From assembly GCA_907165135.1 (NCBI GenBank), contig OU015566.1, forward strand, positions 10,772,157-10,836,156: a DNA stretch of 64,000 nucleotides, given 5' to 3'. The notes under the pieces were generated by a model that was given only the letters and a program-made list of their open reading frames with translations, did no database searches and was not told the DNA's origin. Shown one piece after another: positions 48,985 through 59,196 of the stretch. The number at the start of each line of letters is the position of its first letter. The stretch's first letter is position 1. This DNA is from Oikopleura dioica. Its lineage: Eukaryota; Chordata; Appendicularia; Copelata; Oikopleuridae. A program made the position numbers and the translations under genes.

Positions 48985-50505
48985 ATGATAGAGAACCTTT
49001 ACCAGAATATGGACTCGAAATCTTTAGATTCTGTTGGAGGATTCATAACAGATGGTGACTCGATTGGAACATCTGAGGAACATGATGGACCTCTCAGGTA
49101 TTTTTTGATTTATTACTGTCAATTAGTCAGCATAAAACTTAGCTCAACGATCAAAGATGACGGCTTTGAAACAGAATCTAGTCAGGCACATTCGGAGCTT
49201 CCGATTCCTGACCTAGAAGGTAAAATATTCTTTCGTTCGAAAATCAACGTTGTTAGGGTTGAAAAGAGAGCTGACAATAAAGCTCGCTCGTCCAGTTCCT
49301 ATCCGGCCGAGACGAGAAGATTCTGCACCACAAACTCCAGCCGCCATAGCCACTTCTATCCGACTTATGGGCATCTGGCATGCTTTCCATATTCTTGACC
49401 GGGCAGCTTCTGGAAAGAGCATTGATATTATCGGTAAGCAACCGAATGAGACCAAAAATAATGAGCGACATAATATTTAGATTTGAGAAAATTGGTGCGT
49501 TTGGCATCAGCGCACTCTGGAGAAAAGAACCCGGAAACAATTCTTCGCGAGCTAGAGAGACGAGAGAACTCGACCAGAAACTTTGGATATGTCGACCTAA
49601 AAGATATGCTTGTCTCCCACTACAGGTAATTAAATATTCTCCGGTGAACTAAGTCTCAAAAAATAATAGCTCGAATCCACTTGGAATCGTTCCGGAAGCT
49701 CTTGAAACAGAAGTTTGGGAAGATTACTTCCAGGAAACTATCAGCAAAGTAGCGAACGAAAACGGAATCAGTCTGACAGTATGCTTCCTTCTCTGGCAGG
49801 TGTTCAATCGATTAGCCGACGAGTTCCACTACCCGCCGAGGCTAGAACGACCTGATATGCAAAAAATTCTTCAAAAGACAACGCGATTCTTTTCGAAAAC
49901 GCACGCGCGATACGAATGTCTCAATGAACGAGACTACGAGCCTATTCCTTTCCTAGACTTTCTGTTGATTCTCTACCGAGAAGCTAAGAACGAGGTAAAG
50001 TCATCAAAAGAAAATTGTTATCTAAAATTCACTCAAGAACATGAACGGCAAGGACCCCTCGCTCGAGCTTGCAAAAGAGCTTCACACCGTGTTCGTTCTT
50101 GAAGAGCTCCGTGCTGGAAGCTTGTCAAAACGAGTCAACGCGCTAAAATGGAACAAACGGTTCTTCTCCGTCGTTCCATTTGAGCTTCGCTGGTGGCCAA
50201 ATGCTAAGCGTGAGGGACAGCCTCGAACATTTCCACTTGATCAAAATACAAAAATCACCCAGAATGGAACCAAACTCGATGTTGTCAATGGAAAGCGCCG
50301 GCTTAGGCTGAAAGGATCTGATGACAAGTCCGTCATGCGTTGGACAACGGCAATAAGCCTTGTCTACCGAGCTCATGCTACGACCTTGACTCCACGGTGA
50401 ATAATCATCTTCAATTTTAGTTCTAAATCCTTTGATTTCAGCCAAAGCCAGCTCGTCGAGCGGCGCCAGGGCGGCTCATCCCCCAACCAAACGATCCACG
50501 TCTAA
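48985..50505 (+). CDS. SWAP70/DEF6-family PH-domain protein, short form
   Basis: SWAP-70 and DEF6 bind PIP3 and act on Rac and actin. Seven exons (48985-49097, 49143-49219, 49257-49433, 49481-49625, 49670-49994, 50038-50396, 50442-50505) sum to 420 codons in frame. After an acidic N-terminal extension of about 60 residues, IRLMGIWHAFHILDRAASGK matches the EF-hand-like start of the family (AIWHAFTALDQDHSGK). LLWQVFNRLADEFHYP matches its IWVIFNFLSEDKYP region. The PH domain follows: RAGSLSKRVNALKWNKRFFS, RTFPLDQN and the closing helix with SVMRWTTAISLV. The protein stops about 30 residues after the PH domain, so the usual C-terminal coiled-coil and DH-like region (200 or more residues) is absent. 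AATAAA is at 50928-50933. Confidence 0.82.
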
Positions 50506-51093
50506 CACGTCTTCCACGATTCACCATATTTAAACTTCACGCAACAAAAAGAAACTGCCCACGACAGAAAACGAAAAAAACAATGTGCCATAAAACACGC
50601 ACGGGCAAGTTTGTTCTGCCCGGAGGCGAGGAACCAAACACGCAAACATCAGTTTAGCAAAGTCTATCCAGCAAAGAAAACAAACACTATATATAAGTTC
50701 ACCTACTGTTGATGTACATAAACCCTTATTTCTTCACCGTGATACAAAAATAACGAAAAGGTTGACTATTCAGTCTTTCGAAAATACGCTTTGACACGTT
50801 CCAACTTTCACTCAACTTTCAACTTTGTCCTTGTCCACTTTTCCAACAAAAATACATACTTGTCCTGATTATGAAAACATGATTACAAAAAACTGATTAT
50901 ACCAAAGTAACTGGTGTCTGAAAATAAAGTTGTGTTTACACTCAATTCACAGAAAAAGAGATAATTAAATTTAGCCGACTTGGACATCGGAAATCAAGAT
51001 CGGCTAAAAATTGCTGTTGAGTTGCGTTTTTTTTTGCGATAATTGATAATAGCTTTTAATAAAACTTCGATTGAGCTAGACAGGAGATGAAGA
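50506..51093. other. Convergent 3' region of SWAP70-like gene and MED26
   Basis: The plus-strand polyadenylation signal AATAAA is at 50928-50933. On the minus strand ATTAAA (TTTAAT on plus at about 51054) may serve MED26. No coding region is seen. Confidence 0.45.
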
Positions 51094-52687
51094 TTAGAGC
51101 AGGTTTAAGTCTAGGTCCACGTAAGGCATGATGTGAAGGAAGGGCTTTTTTATGGTTACGGATTTGAAGACCTGCGTTTTATGAGAGTCAGCAAGAATCT
51201 AGGTCAAATTCTCACAGACAAAAAAACGAGTATTTGGACTTGAAAATGACCCTACTCAATATTGATAAGTTGGCATATAGATTCATTTCAATAAGTAACC
51301 ATTCCTCGGTGCCTTCGGGCTCAAGTGAAATCTCATCGTGCCACCTGTGGAAATTCCCTTGTATGTCTCGGACGCCGGACACGCCTGCCCATTCTGTATC
51401 CTCTAAAATTGATATAAGAATGGGTTTCGTATTTAGGAGACGTACCGTTGGCCGCTTTTTCGACATCCTCTTCTTGCGGTGCGGATGTGTCATCATCTGT
51501 TTTGGGCGGAGGGTCATTATCGGATATACTCACAGAAGGGATAAAACGTGGCTGGTCGGAGAACTGCGGCGTGGTTGACTGGAAAAGGTGAGAAGAGAAC
51601 GGGTTGAGGGGAGCTTACCTCATTTGAGTTTTGCTTTGAATTCGAGCTAGGATTGGCAGTAGAAGGCACCCTCGCCTCATCCTCCACTCTAGCTATACTC
51701 GGTGGCTGGTGCGGATGACTAGAAGTAATTTCTGGCGGCGTTGACGACGGGGTTGAGTTTGATTCAGAATACTCGAGTTTGGATAAGTTTGATAGGTTTG
51801 ATAAGTTAGGAGTGTTGGAGCGGGACTTGGGACGCTTTCGCACCGGCGAGCTGGGAGCCGAGTCGTGCGGGGTCAGCCGCCCGCCGCCAGTGGAATCGCG
51901 ATCCACCGTGTCGAGCAGCGGCAAGTTGATCATCGGACTCCGCGAGCGCGAGCCATTCGTCGGCGACCCGCGAGGGGAGGATTTTATGCTTTCGTCTTTC
52001 AGCTCGTCGGTTCGCTTTTTGGCTTTTCGCTTCGCCGAAGTTTTCTTTTTCTGTTGCAAAGTTTCTCATCTCGAATAAATATGCAAAATAACGAGGCAGA
52101 TTGAAGAGAATCTTCGCTACAGAAAGATCTGCAAGCAAAAAGCCTTCGCTTAAAATTTTGTAGCTTATCTCCTAAATGAGGAACTATTCCTGAACGATGT
52201 TCGCAGAGTCCCCATTTTCAAGAATCACGTTTCCATTTCCATTCGTCGCCTTTCCGTTTGGCATCACTGGCGAGTTGCTCTTCATGAGCCGCATTCTCAA
52301 CTCCTCTTCCCTTTTCCTCGCCTGCTCAAGAGTGTGCCCGTTAGCCTGTGAGATTAACTTGCTGAGTATTTTACTTCCTGTGCGGCGGACGGCGGCGCCT
52401 GGTTCTGGTCAGTAGCGATCGTTCCATTCGTTCCGTCGTCCTGACCCATCATCACTTTCTGCCACTTCTGGACAAGGCTGCGCATTCGCTTTTTTACTAA
52501 AAAGAGAAAGAGTCAGATTCGAAAATCGACTCTTCTTCAATCGCTCACAATCACTGTCATCTTTCTTCAACTTGCGGCGGACGTTGTTCACCAATTGCCC
52601 AATTCTGAGCTGGATCAGCGTCTTCAGGTCGATTTCAGCCTTTTCTAAAGCGTCGATCGCGTTCTCTACAGCTACTCGGTCCTTGAT
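51094..52687 (-). CDS. MED26: Mediator subunit 26 (5' exon not found)
   Basis: MED26 links Mediator to TFIID and to elongation complexes through its N-terminal TFIIS-N/LW domain. Exons 52549-52687, 52375-52496, 52196-52345, 51619-52050, 51446-51578, 51251-51402 and 51094-51198 give 411 codons in one frame. The first contains LEKAEIDLKTLIQLRIGQLV and VNNVRRKLKKDD, and the next KKRMRSLVQKWQKVM, matching the TFIIS-N helices. The middle is basic and Ser/Pro-rich. The C terminus reads WAGVSGVRDIQGNFHRWHDE then ISLEPEG and finally LHIMPYVDLD. These match WPGVNGCQDTQGNWYDW, ISLDPHG and ILPYVCLD of human MED26, the Mediator-binding end. The first exon of about 30 residues is missing; the acceptor at 52688 faces a cluster of transposable elements. 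The donor at 52195 is either GT or GA. Confidence 0.9.
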
Positions 52688-52921
52688 CTGAAAGAGAATT
52701 TTTAAGGAAAGTACTCATAAAGCGGAAAATGCATTGTTGAGGTCAAAAATGAGCGCAGCGAAAATTTCTTGCTGAAAATCTGAATACAGTCGACTCTGGC
52801 AATTACGAGTAGCAGAATTACGAGTATTTTGACAAAAACCCGCCAATTTTGAAAACGAGGGATCATCGACCGAAACTAATTTTTTTCGAAAAAATTGAGA
52901 ATGCTTGATTTTAATCATTAA

Positions 52922-53750
52922 GGGTGTCAACAACGATCCAATAAGGGTCTGTCTTATGATTCGACCAATTAATATCTTTTTATTCAGCCTTTGAGGATTC
53001 CAAATCTTTTTTTAGATCTGGAATATCTCATCTGGGTCAGGAGATACGCAACATTCTATAGGCGCGCTAATGCATTAGCGCTCAGTAAAAATGCACTATT
53101 AGAAAGGCCATTTTTCAACTTTCCTTTTTATATATCAAACAGTATATTTTCTGAAAGCTTAAAAATTTCCTTTTCAATGATACCCATATCGATAAGATCA
53201 GGCAAGTTTTTCAAGGTCAAACAGTGCGGCAAAAGTCGCAAAGACCTGCACTTTAGCGCCGGAAAAGGGGATAAAGGGATTAATCAGTACCCAATCTTTG
53301 CGCTTCGGGAGATTGTGAAGGGATCAAACAATGATCTCTGCGAAAATGAAAAAAATCGATCTGCAGAAACTGCACTAGAATCGACTTCAAAATTTGGATA
53401 AATCTTACTTCAAGATAATGCATACAAAAAGATGCATGCAGTGAAGTTTTCAGAAATCCCTCAAATTTACTTTGTACAAAATTGTTTAAGCTTTCATATC
53501 GTGAAAAAATAATTGAAATTGAATTACGGGAAAGTACCTAAACTAATGTTACAAGTTTGGCGAAATCCTACATATGGAGTTTCTTTGAAGCCGCGGTGGG
53601 GATTATGGGATTAGTATTTCAAAATTTCGTCAAATTTACTTTGTAGATTAGGGTTCAATAAAACAAATGAGAGGAAAAACGAATCAAAAGCGAATCAGGA
53701 AGTAACTCAAACTATTGTTACAAATATGACCAGAATCGTTGTTGACACCC
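52922..53750. mobile_element. TTAA-flanked inverted-repeat element (829 bp)
   Basis: Ends GGGTGTCAACAACGAT (52922) and ATCGTTGTTGACACCC (to 53750) are perfect inverted repeats, flanked by TTAA at 52918-52921 and 53751-53754. A TTAA duplication is the hallmark of piggyBac-type transposition. It is inserted in the pogo-like element, so it is younger. The open frame at 52991-53401 shows no transposase motif. Confidence 0.75.
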
Positions 53751-53754
53751 TTAA

Positions 53755-53886
53755 CCCGCTAACAGGGTGGTCGATTTTGCCTACGCTTTTGCCTGTCTGT
53801 GATTGAGTGAAAACATGGATCCGGGCATGCGATTGGCTACTCATTTCCACGCGTGGCCGTGAGACGGCCACGCGCCTGTTACCGGG
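53755..53886. mobile_element. Short TTAA-flanked MITE (132 bp)
   Basis: Starts CCCGCTAACAGG and ends CCTGTTACCGGG, imperfect inverted repeats flanked by TTAA at 53751-53754 and 53887-53890. It contains a strong hairpin (CGCGTGGCCGT and ACGGCCACGCG at about 53851-53875). It abuts the 829-bp element and shares its TTAA, so either one inserted at the other's target or both used the same site. Confidence 0.6.
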
Positions 53887-56214
53887 TTAAATCTTTGGCT
53901 TAAGAGTCTCCGGCTCTTCAGATGGTTTTAAAGCAGCTTCAACAGATTGAAAATTTGCATTATTTTTTTTTATGAAAGTCTCTGAATATTATTTAAATTT
54001 TTCGTTGACAAAAAACTTTCCAAAGGGGTGCGGTGGTAGCTTAGAGCCTTAGCTCTCTCCTGAAAAAAATTAAGGGTTTCCCTCAGCTTAAATCCCTGAA
54101 AAAGCTTGATCCTATCAACCTGATCTTTAACGGCCTGTATATCATTGAGGAGGTAGAACTAGATTTTTTGAACAACCGTGATTTTCGGGATCATCATAAG
54201 GGAAGCGGTTGTAGTCGAGTGTTAAATTCGAGTTCCAATTAAATTAAGGGTGTAAATAAGATAGCTTCGGAGAAATACTAGCTCCAAGGAGGCCCATTTT
54301 CGCAATTCTTGATGGGGGGTCCTTAAAAATGAAATCGAGAGAAAATCGAGCAAAATTTTCCAACTCGGAGAATTACGAGTATTTCACGAAATTCCCGACA
54401 AAAAAAGGCTCGTAATTGCCAGAGTCGACTGTAATAATTTTCAATCTAGAATGCTGGGATTCGCTTCGCTCATCTTCTACCTCAACAACATGCTCATTAA
54501 GGATATAGCCTGTAAAATTCAACTTTCGTAGCGGCTAAACGCGAGGTCGGATCTTTTTCATTTCAAAAGCAATCCTACCTAAAAATGCACAAAAAACTCA
54601 ATTCTGGTATATTTTTTAAAATTTTCACCTAAATTTTTCTCTGTAGAGCGACTTGAAATCTTACGATCGCGATTTCTCAAAATTTTTCCACTAATTCGCT
54701 AAAACTAAACCGTGTTCTCTGTTGTCATAATGCTAAGCTAAAAAATTGAGGGAATAAAATTCTCAAACTCGGTCATATTTTCATTCTAGTATTCTCCTCT
54801 TTCTTGCTCTTGCTTTTCTTCCCTGCGCGCTTTATCGCGTGTAGCCAATCAGAGCGCTCGAAAAAAGACGCACGCTCTCCCGGAAAATAGGAGGCGAGAG
54901 AGCGAGCACCGAGCGCAGCGCTTTTCATAGCTTCTGCGCGCTGAGTTAGCCTCATGGAAATGGCTGTAAAATCGGTTTCTTTCGGATTTAGAGAAAACTA
55001 AACCGTCAATTTTGTAGATAAAGGTCTAAAGAACCTATCTATCGGAAAAACTCGACCGATTTAGTGAAAAATTTTCGAGGAATCGCGATCGTAAGATTTC
55101 AAATCGCTCTAGAGAGAAAAATTCAAGTAAAATTTTTTAAAAAAGTACCAAAATTGAATTCTCCGTCCATTTTTAGGTAGGATTGCACTTGAAATGAAAA
55201 AGATCCGACTTCGCGTTTAGCCGCTACGAAAGTTGAATTTTACAGGCTATATCTAGGGACCGCACGCAAAAAAGGGTCGGATCAGTGCGCTCAATTTTTT
55301 CAAAAAACGGCAACGATAGGATGATAGAGCAACTCAAACTGAATATTTTTCACATTGAAAGTTTTTCACCACCACTGACTTTTCTGCCGGAAATGATCAG
55401 GTTTAACACCGGAAATCGGTACTTTTTCACGTTTCTGGCCGGCTCACCTTGATCTCATCGTGATAAGATATTGATAAGGGGCTCAAAAGAAAGCTCGTCG
55501 TCTGAGCTTTCTATTGGTACCAAAAAAAAGTAGTCACTTAGTTGAAATTTTTGGCGCTAGAAGCGATTGAAGGTGCTCAGGGAGCCCAAAAATTGCTCGA
55601 AATCACCGGAACTAGCCGGTTTCGCTCTAAAACCTCATGTAAACCCTTACATATGGATATCTTTCGATAGGATTTTTCTCTTTTGACAAAATATTGACCG
55701 GTTAAGAGCTCAACCAACCGGTTCTCAAGCCAAAACCAGCCGGTTTCGGCCGGAGGACCTCTCTGGTGGAAGACCATCCGCTGGAAGACCAGTATTTAAA
55801 ATTTTTAATATATGGCTATGCTCGGTCAACATATGGCCACTTATGGTCAACATTGGTCAAGTTTGGCCGGAGGACCCTCGGAGGACCTTCCTGGTGGAAG
55901 AACATCAGCTGGAAGACCAAAATTAAAAAATGAAATAAAATGCCTTGCTGGGCTAAGAATCAACACTTTCGGCCAGCTTTGGTCACATTTTGCCGGAGGA
56001 CCCCCGGAGGACCCCTTCTGTCGGAAGCCAATCTACTGGAAGACCATTATTTAAAAAAATTAAAATCAATAACAGTCAACTCAGTGATTAAAGGGGCATC
56101 GCAGACCAACTTTGTGGCCATATAATTAAGTGAGTGACAAGAAAAAGCCGTCAAAAAGAGAAGTGAACGCCCATTAATTCGACCCGAAGGTAAGGCCACG
56201 CCAAGGTATCCTTT

Positions 56215-57100
56215 TGAATCAGACTAAGGGCGAAGCCGACCCGAAGGGGAGGCCACGCCCGTTTATTCCATTCAATCAGAGTCAGGGCGAAGCCGACCCG
56301 AAAGGGAGGCCACGCCCGTTCATTCTTTATAATCAAGGTCAGGGCGAAGCCGACCCGAAAGGGAGGCAGCGCCCGTTCATTCTTTTAATCAGGGCCAGGG
56401 CGAAGCCGACCCGAAGGGGAGGCCACGCCCGTTTATTCCATTCAATCAGAGTCAGGGCGAAACCGACCCGAAGGAGAGGCCACGCCGTTCATTCCATTCA
56501 AGCAGAGTCAGGGCGGAGCGGACCCGAAGAGTATGCCACGCAGTTCATTATTTTCAATCGAGGTCAGGGCGAAGCCGACGCGAAGGGGAGGCCACGCCCG
56601 TTCATTCATTACAATCAGGGTCAGGGCGAAGCCGACCCGAAGGGGGAGGCCACGCCCGTTCATTCTTTTCAATCAGGGTCAGGGCGAAGCCGACCCGAAG
56701 GGGAGGCCAAGCCCGTTCATCCTTTTCAATCAGGGTCAGGGCAAAGCCGACCCGAAGGGGAGGCCAAGCCCGTACATTCTTTTCAATCAGGGTCAGGGCA
56801 AAACCGACCCGATTGGGAGGCTACGCTGGCTCATTCCATTCAATCAGAGTCGGGACGGAGCCGACCCGAAGGGGAGGCCACGCCCGTTCATTCTATCTAA
56901 TCAGAGTCAGGGCGGAGCCGACCCGAAGGCCCCGTCTGTTCGTCTTAGTCTGGATCGGGGCAAAGCCGACACGAAAGGGAGGCGAGCCACGTTTATTCAA
57001 TACGGTCTTGATCGGAGCGAAGCTGACCCGAAAGTTAGGCCATCCCGATAAATTTAATTCAGTCTTGATCGGGACACTGCCCAATCAGAGAGAAAGTCTT
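56215..57100. repeat. 57-bp tandem array, left arm of the foldback
   Basis: About 15 copies of a 57-base unit with the core GGGCGAAGCCGACCCGAA and a conserved GGCCACGCCCGTTCATTC part. Copies diverge more towards the loop, where some lose or gain a base. Because 57 is divisible by three, several frames stay open for over 200 codons without being genes. Confidence 0.9.
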
Positions 57101-57109
57101 TTTCCATGA

Positions 57110-57845
57110 CTCAGCGCGTGAAAATTCCAACGAAAGGCGTTAAATCACTTCTTGATTCTTACAACCCCGAACAACACTCAGCGCGAGCGCTTTACTCGCT
57201 CTTGATCATCTTTATGTTACAGTGTAAACCCAAAAATTGCCGACCCATAATTTGGCCGCTTTATGTCAAAATCCACCTTTTTTTGGAACCTAAAATTAAC
57301 CCAAAATTTGGCCGCTTTTTCAAAATTTAAAAATTTTGCATCAGAATTGTGCCCAAATGATGCTATTTCTGATAATTTTTAGGTTTTTTCAAGCTTTTCT
57401 CAAGTGTTTTTATCATTAAAAATCACTTAAATCAAATAGGAATGTCTTAAGGATGTAGTCCCTGCTTTTTGCGATCTTGGCACTTTTTGAACAGCGCCCA
57501 CAGAAATTTGGGAAAGTTGAAGGATAAAATTTATATCGGTAGAAAGATCGAACGCTGTTCTAAAGTTGCCATCTCCCAAAAAATATTTTTTTTCGAGTGC
57601 TCGAGGAGCTTCGGTGCCATATTCTAACCTAGCCCGAGCAAAATCGCCATTTTCGCCTATTTTCAATTACGCATAGAGCCCTTAAAATTTTGAAATAAAT
57701 TAAAACCAAATATTTTTTTAACAAGTTTATTCCTTCGTCTAAAGTTGCCATACAACGAAATATAGAAACGAATATGCAATTATAATATGCATTAATAAGA
57801 AATAAATGCAATCCACCTGCAGTATTCCGCATAAAAAAAAGCCAT
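57110..57845. other. Unique loop between the two tandem arrays
   Basis: Non-palindromic AT-rich DNA with short internal similarities (AAAATTTGGCCGC-like lines at about 57250-57315). No gene or transposase fragment is recognised. Confidence 0.4.
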
Positions 57846-57849
57846 TTTA

Positions 57850-58915
57850 CACTGGTGACGATCAAGACTTGAACACCGGGCCGTCCTCCCCTTCCGGTCG
57901 GCTTGGCCCTAATTAAGACTGAATTAAAAAGACGAAACTGGCCCCCACTTCGGATTTGCTTTGCCCCGATCCACACTAAATTGAATAGACGGGGCTGGCT
58001 TCCCCTTCGGGTCGGCTTGGCCCCGATCAAAACTGAAGTGAAAAGACGGCACTGGCCTTCCCTTTGGATCAGCTTCGCCCTGACTCTGCTTGAATGGAAT
58101 AAACGGGCGTGGCCTCCCTTTCGGGTCGGCTTCGCCCTGACTCTGATTGAATGGAACAAACGGGCGTGGCCTTCCCTTCGGGTCGGCTTCGCCCTGACCC
58201 TAATTGAAAAGAATACACGGGCGTGGCCTCCCCTTCGGGTCGGCTTCGCCCTGACTCTGATTGAAAATAATGAACGGGCGTGGCCTCCCCTTCGGTTCGG
58301 CTTCACCCTGACTCTGATTGAATAAAATGAACGTGCGTTGCATCCCCTTCCGGTCGGTTCCGCCCTGACTCTGCTTGAATGGAATGAACGGGCGTGGCCT
58401 CCCCTTCGAGTCGGCTTCGCCCTGACCCTGATTGAAAAGAATGAACGGGCGTGGCCTCCCTTTCGGGTCGGCTTCGCCCAGACTCTGATTGAATGGAATA
58501 AATGAGCATGGCCTCCCCTTCGGGTCGGCTTCGCCCTTACTCTGATTGAATAGAATGATCGGGCGTTGCCTCCCTTTCGGGTCGGCTTCGCCCTGACGCT
58601 CATTGAAAAGAATGAACGGGCGTGGCCTCCCCTTCGGGTCGGCTTCGCCCTGACCTTGATTGAAAAGAATAGACGGACGTGGCCTCCCCTTCGGTTCGGC
58701 TTCACCCTGACTCTGATTGAATAGAATGAACGTGCTTGGCCTCCCCTTCGGGTCGGCTTCGCCTTGACTCTGATTGAATGGAATAAACGGGCTTGGCCTC
58801 CCCTTCGGGTCGGCTTCGCCCTTACTCTGATTGAAAAGAATGATCGGGCGTTGCCTCCCCTTCGGGTCGGCTTTGCCCTGACCCTGATTCAAAAGGATAC
58901 CTTGGCGTGGCGTTG
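57850..58915. repeat. 57-bp tandem array, right arm of the foldback
   Basis: About 18 copies of the same 57-base unit in the opposite orientation (core TTCGGGTCGGCTTCGCCC). It is longer than the left array by about three units, as expected from unequal copy-number change after the palindrome formed. It produces minus-strand open frames of up to 358 codons made only of the repeat. Confidence 0.9.
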
Positions 58916-59035
58916 CCTTCGGGTCGAATTAATGGGCGTTCCCTTCTCTTCTTGACGGCTTTTTCTTGTCACTCACTTAATTATGTGGCCACAAAGTTGG
59001 TCTGCGATGCCCCTTTAATCACTGAGTTGACTGTA

Positions 59036-59196
59036 CAGTGGGTTGCGCAGTTGGTTGCCCCTTTGCGATTGCAGCTTTGGTTGCCCCTTTGCCCGCGCTT
59101 TTTCTATTGTTTCTTTCTAGACTCGCTCAAAGTGATTGCAGGATTGGTTGACCCTTCACCCGCTCTTTTGGGGGCAACTACCTGCGCAACCCACTG
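59036..59196. mobile_element. 161-bp MITE inserted in one foldback arm
   Basis: Ends CAGTGGGTTGCGCAG and CTGCGCAACCCACTG are perfect inverted repeats flanked by TA (59034-59035 and 59197-59198). The matching place in the left arm (about 56070) lacks it, so it entered after the arms were made. The interior repeats GGTTGCCCCTTTG. TA plus CAGTGGG-type ends suggests a Tc1-mariner/pogo relative. Confidence 0.75.

Larger units (their letters stand above)
52787..54431. mobile_element. Non-autonomous pogo/Tigger-like element, TA target duplication
   Basis: The terminal inverted repeat CAGTCGACTCTGGCAATTAC starts at 52787 and its complement ends at 54431, with TA at 52785-52786 and again at 54432-54433. 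CAGTCGACTCT-type ends with a TA duplication are typical of the pogo/Tigger branch of Tc1-mariner. The interior has no transposase frame and is itself interrupted by two TTAA-flanked insertions. The superfamily call is from end sequence and target site. Confidence 0.75.
52733..54495. mobile_element. Short inverted-repeat element split by a later insertion
   Basis: Outside the pogo-like element, the flanks are themselves inverted repeats. ATTGTTGAGG and ATGAGCGCAGCGAA at about 52733-52762 answer TTCGCTTCGCTCAT and CCTCAACAAC at about 54458-54490. Removing 52787-54433 leaves a MITE of about 115 bp. A related hairpin with the same GCGAAGCGAAT core is at about 62905-62975, so it is a dispersed family. 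It lies in what should be the first intron or 5' end of MED26. Confidence 0.55.

Noticed and set aside
49779-49799. 21-base GT-AG stretch in the SWAP70-like gene as a tiny intron
   Set aside because: It is in frame and open, and keeping it gives the better match to the family (F..W.VFN.L).
52991-53401. 136-residue open frame within the TTAA element as a transposase
   Set aside because: No catalytic or DNA-binding motif is visible, and the element is too short for a piggyBac transposase.
56214-57109. Long plus-strand open frames of a 19-residue repeat
   Set aside because: They are read-through of the 57-bp tandem array, open in several frames and on both strands, within a transposon arm.
57629-58892. 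Minus-strand open frames of 358 and 230 codons
   Set aside because: Same 57-bp array in the other arm; two overlapping frames are both open, which argues against coding.
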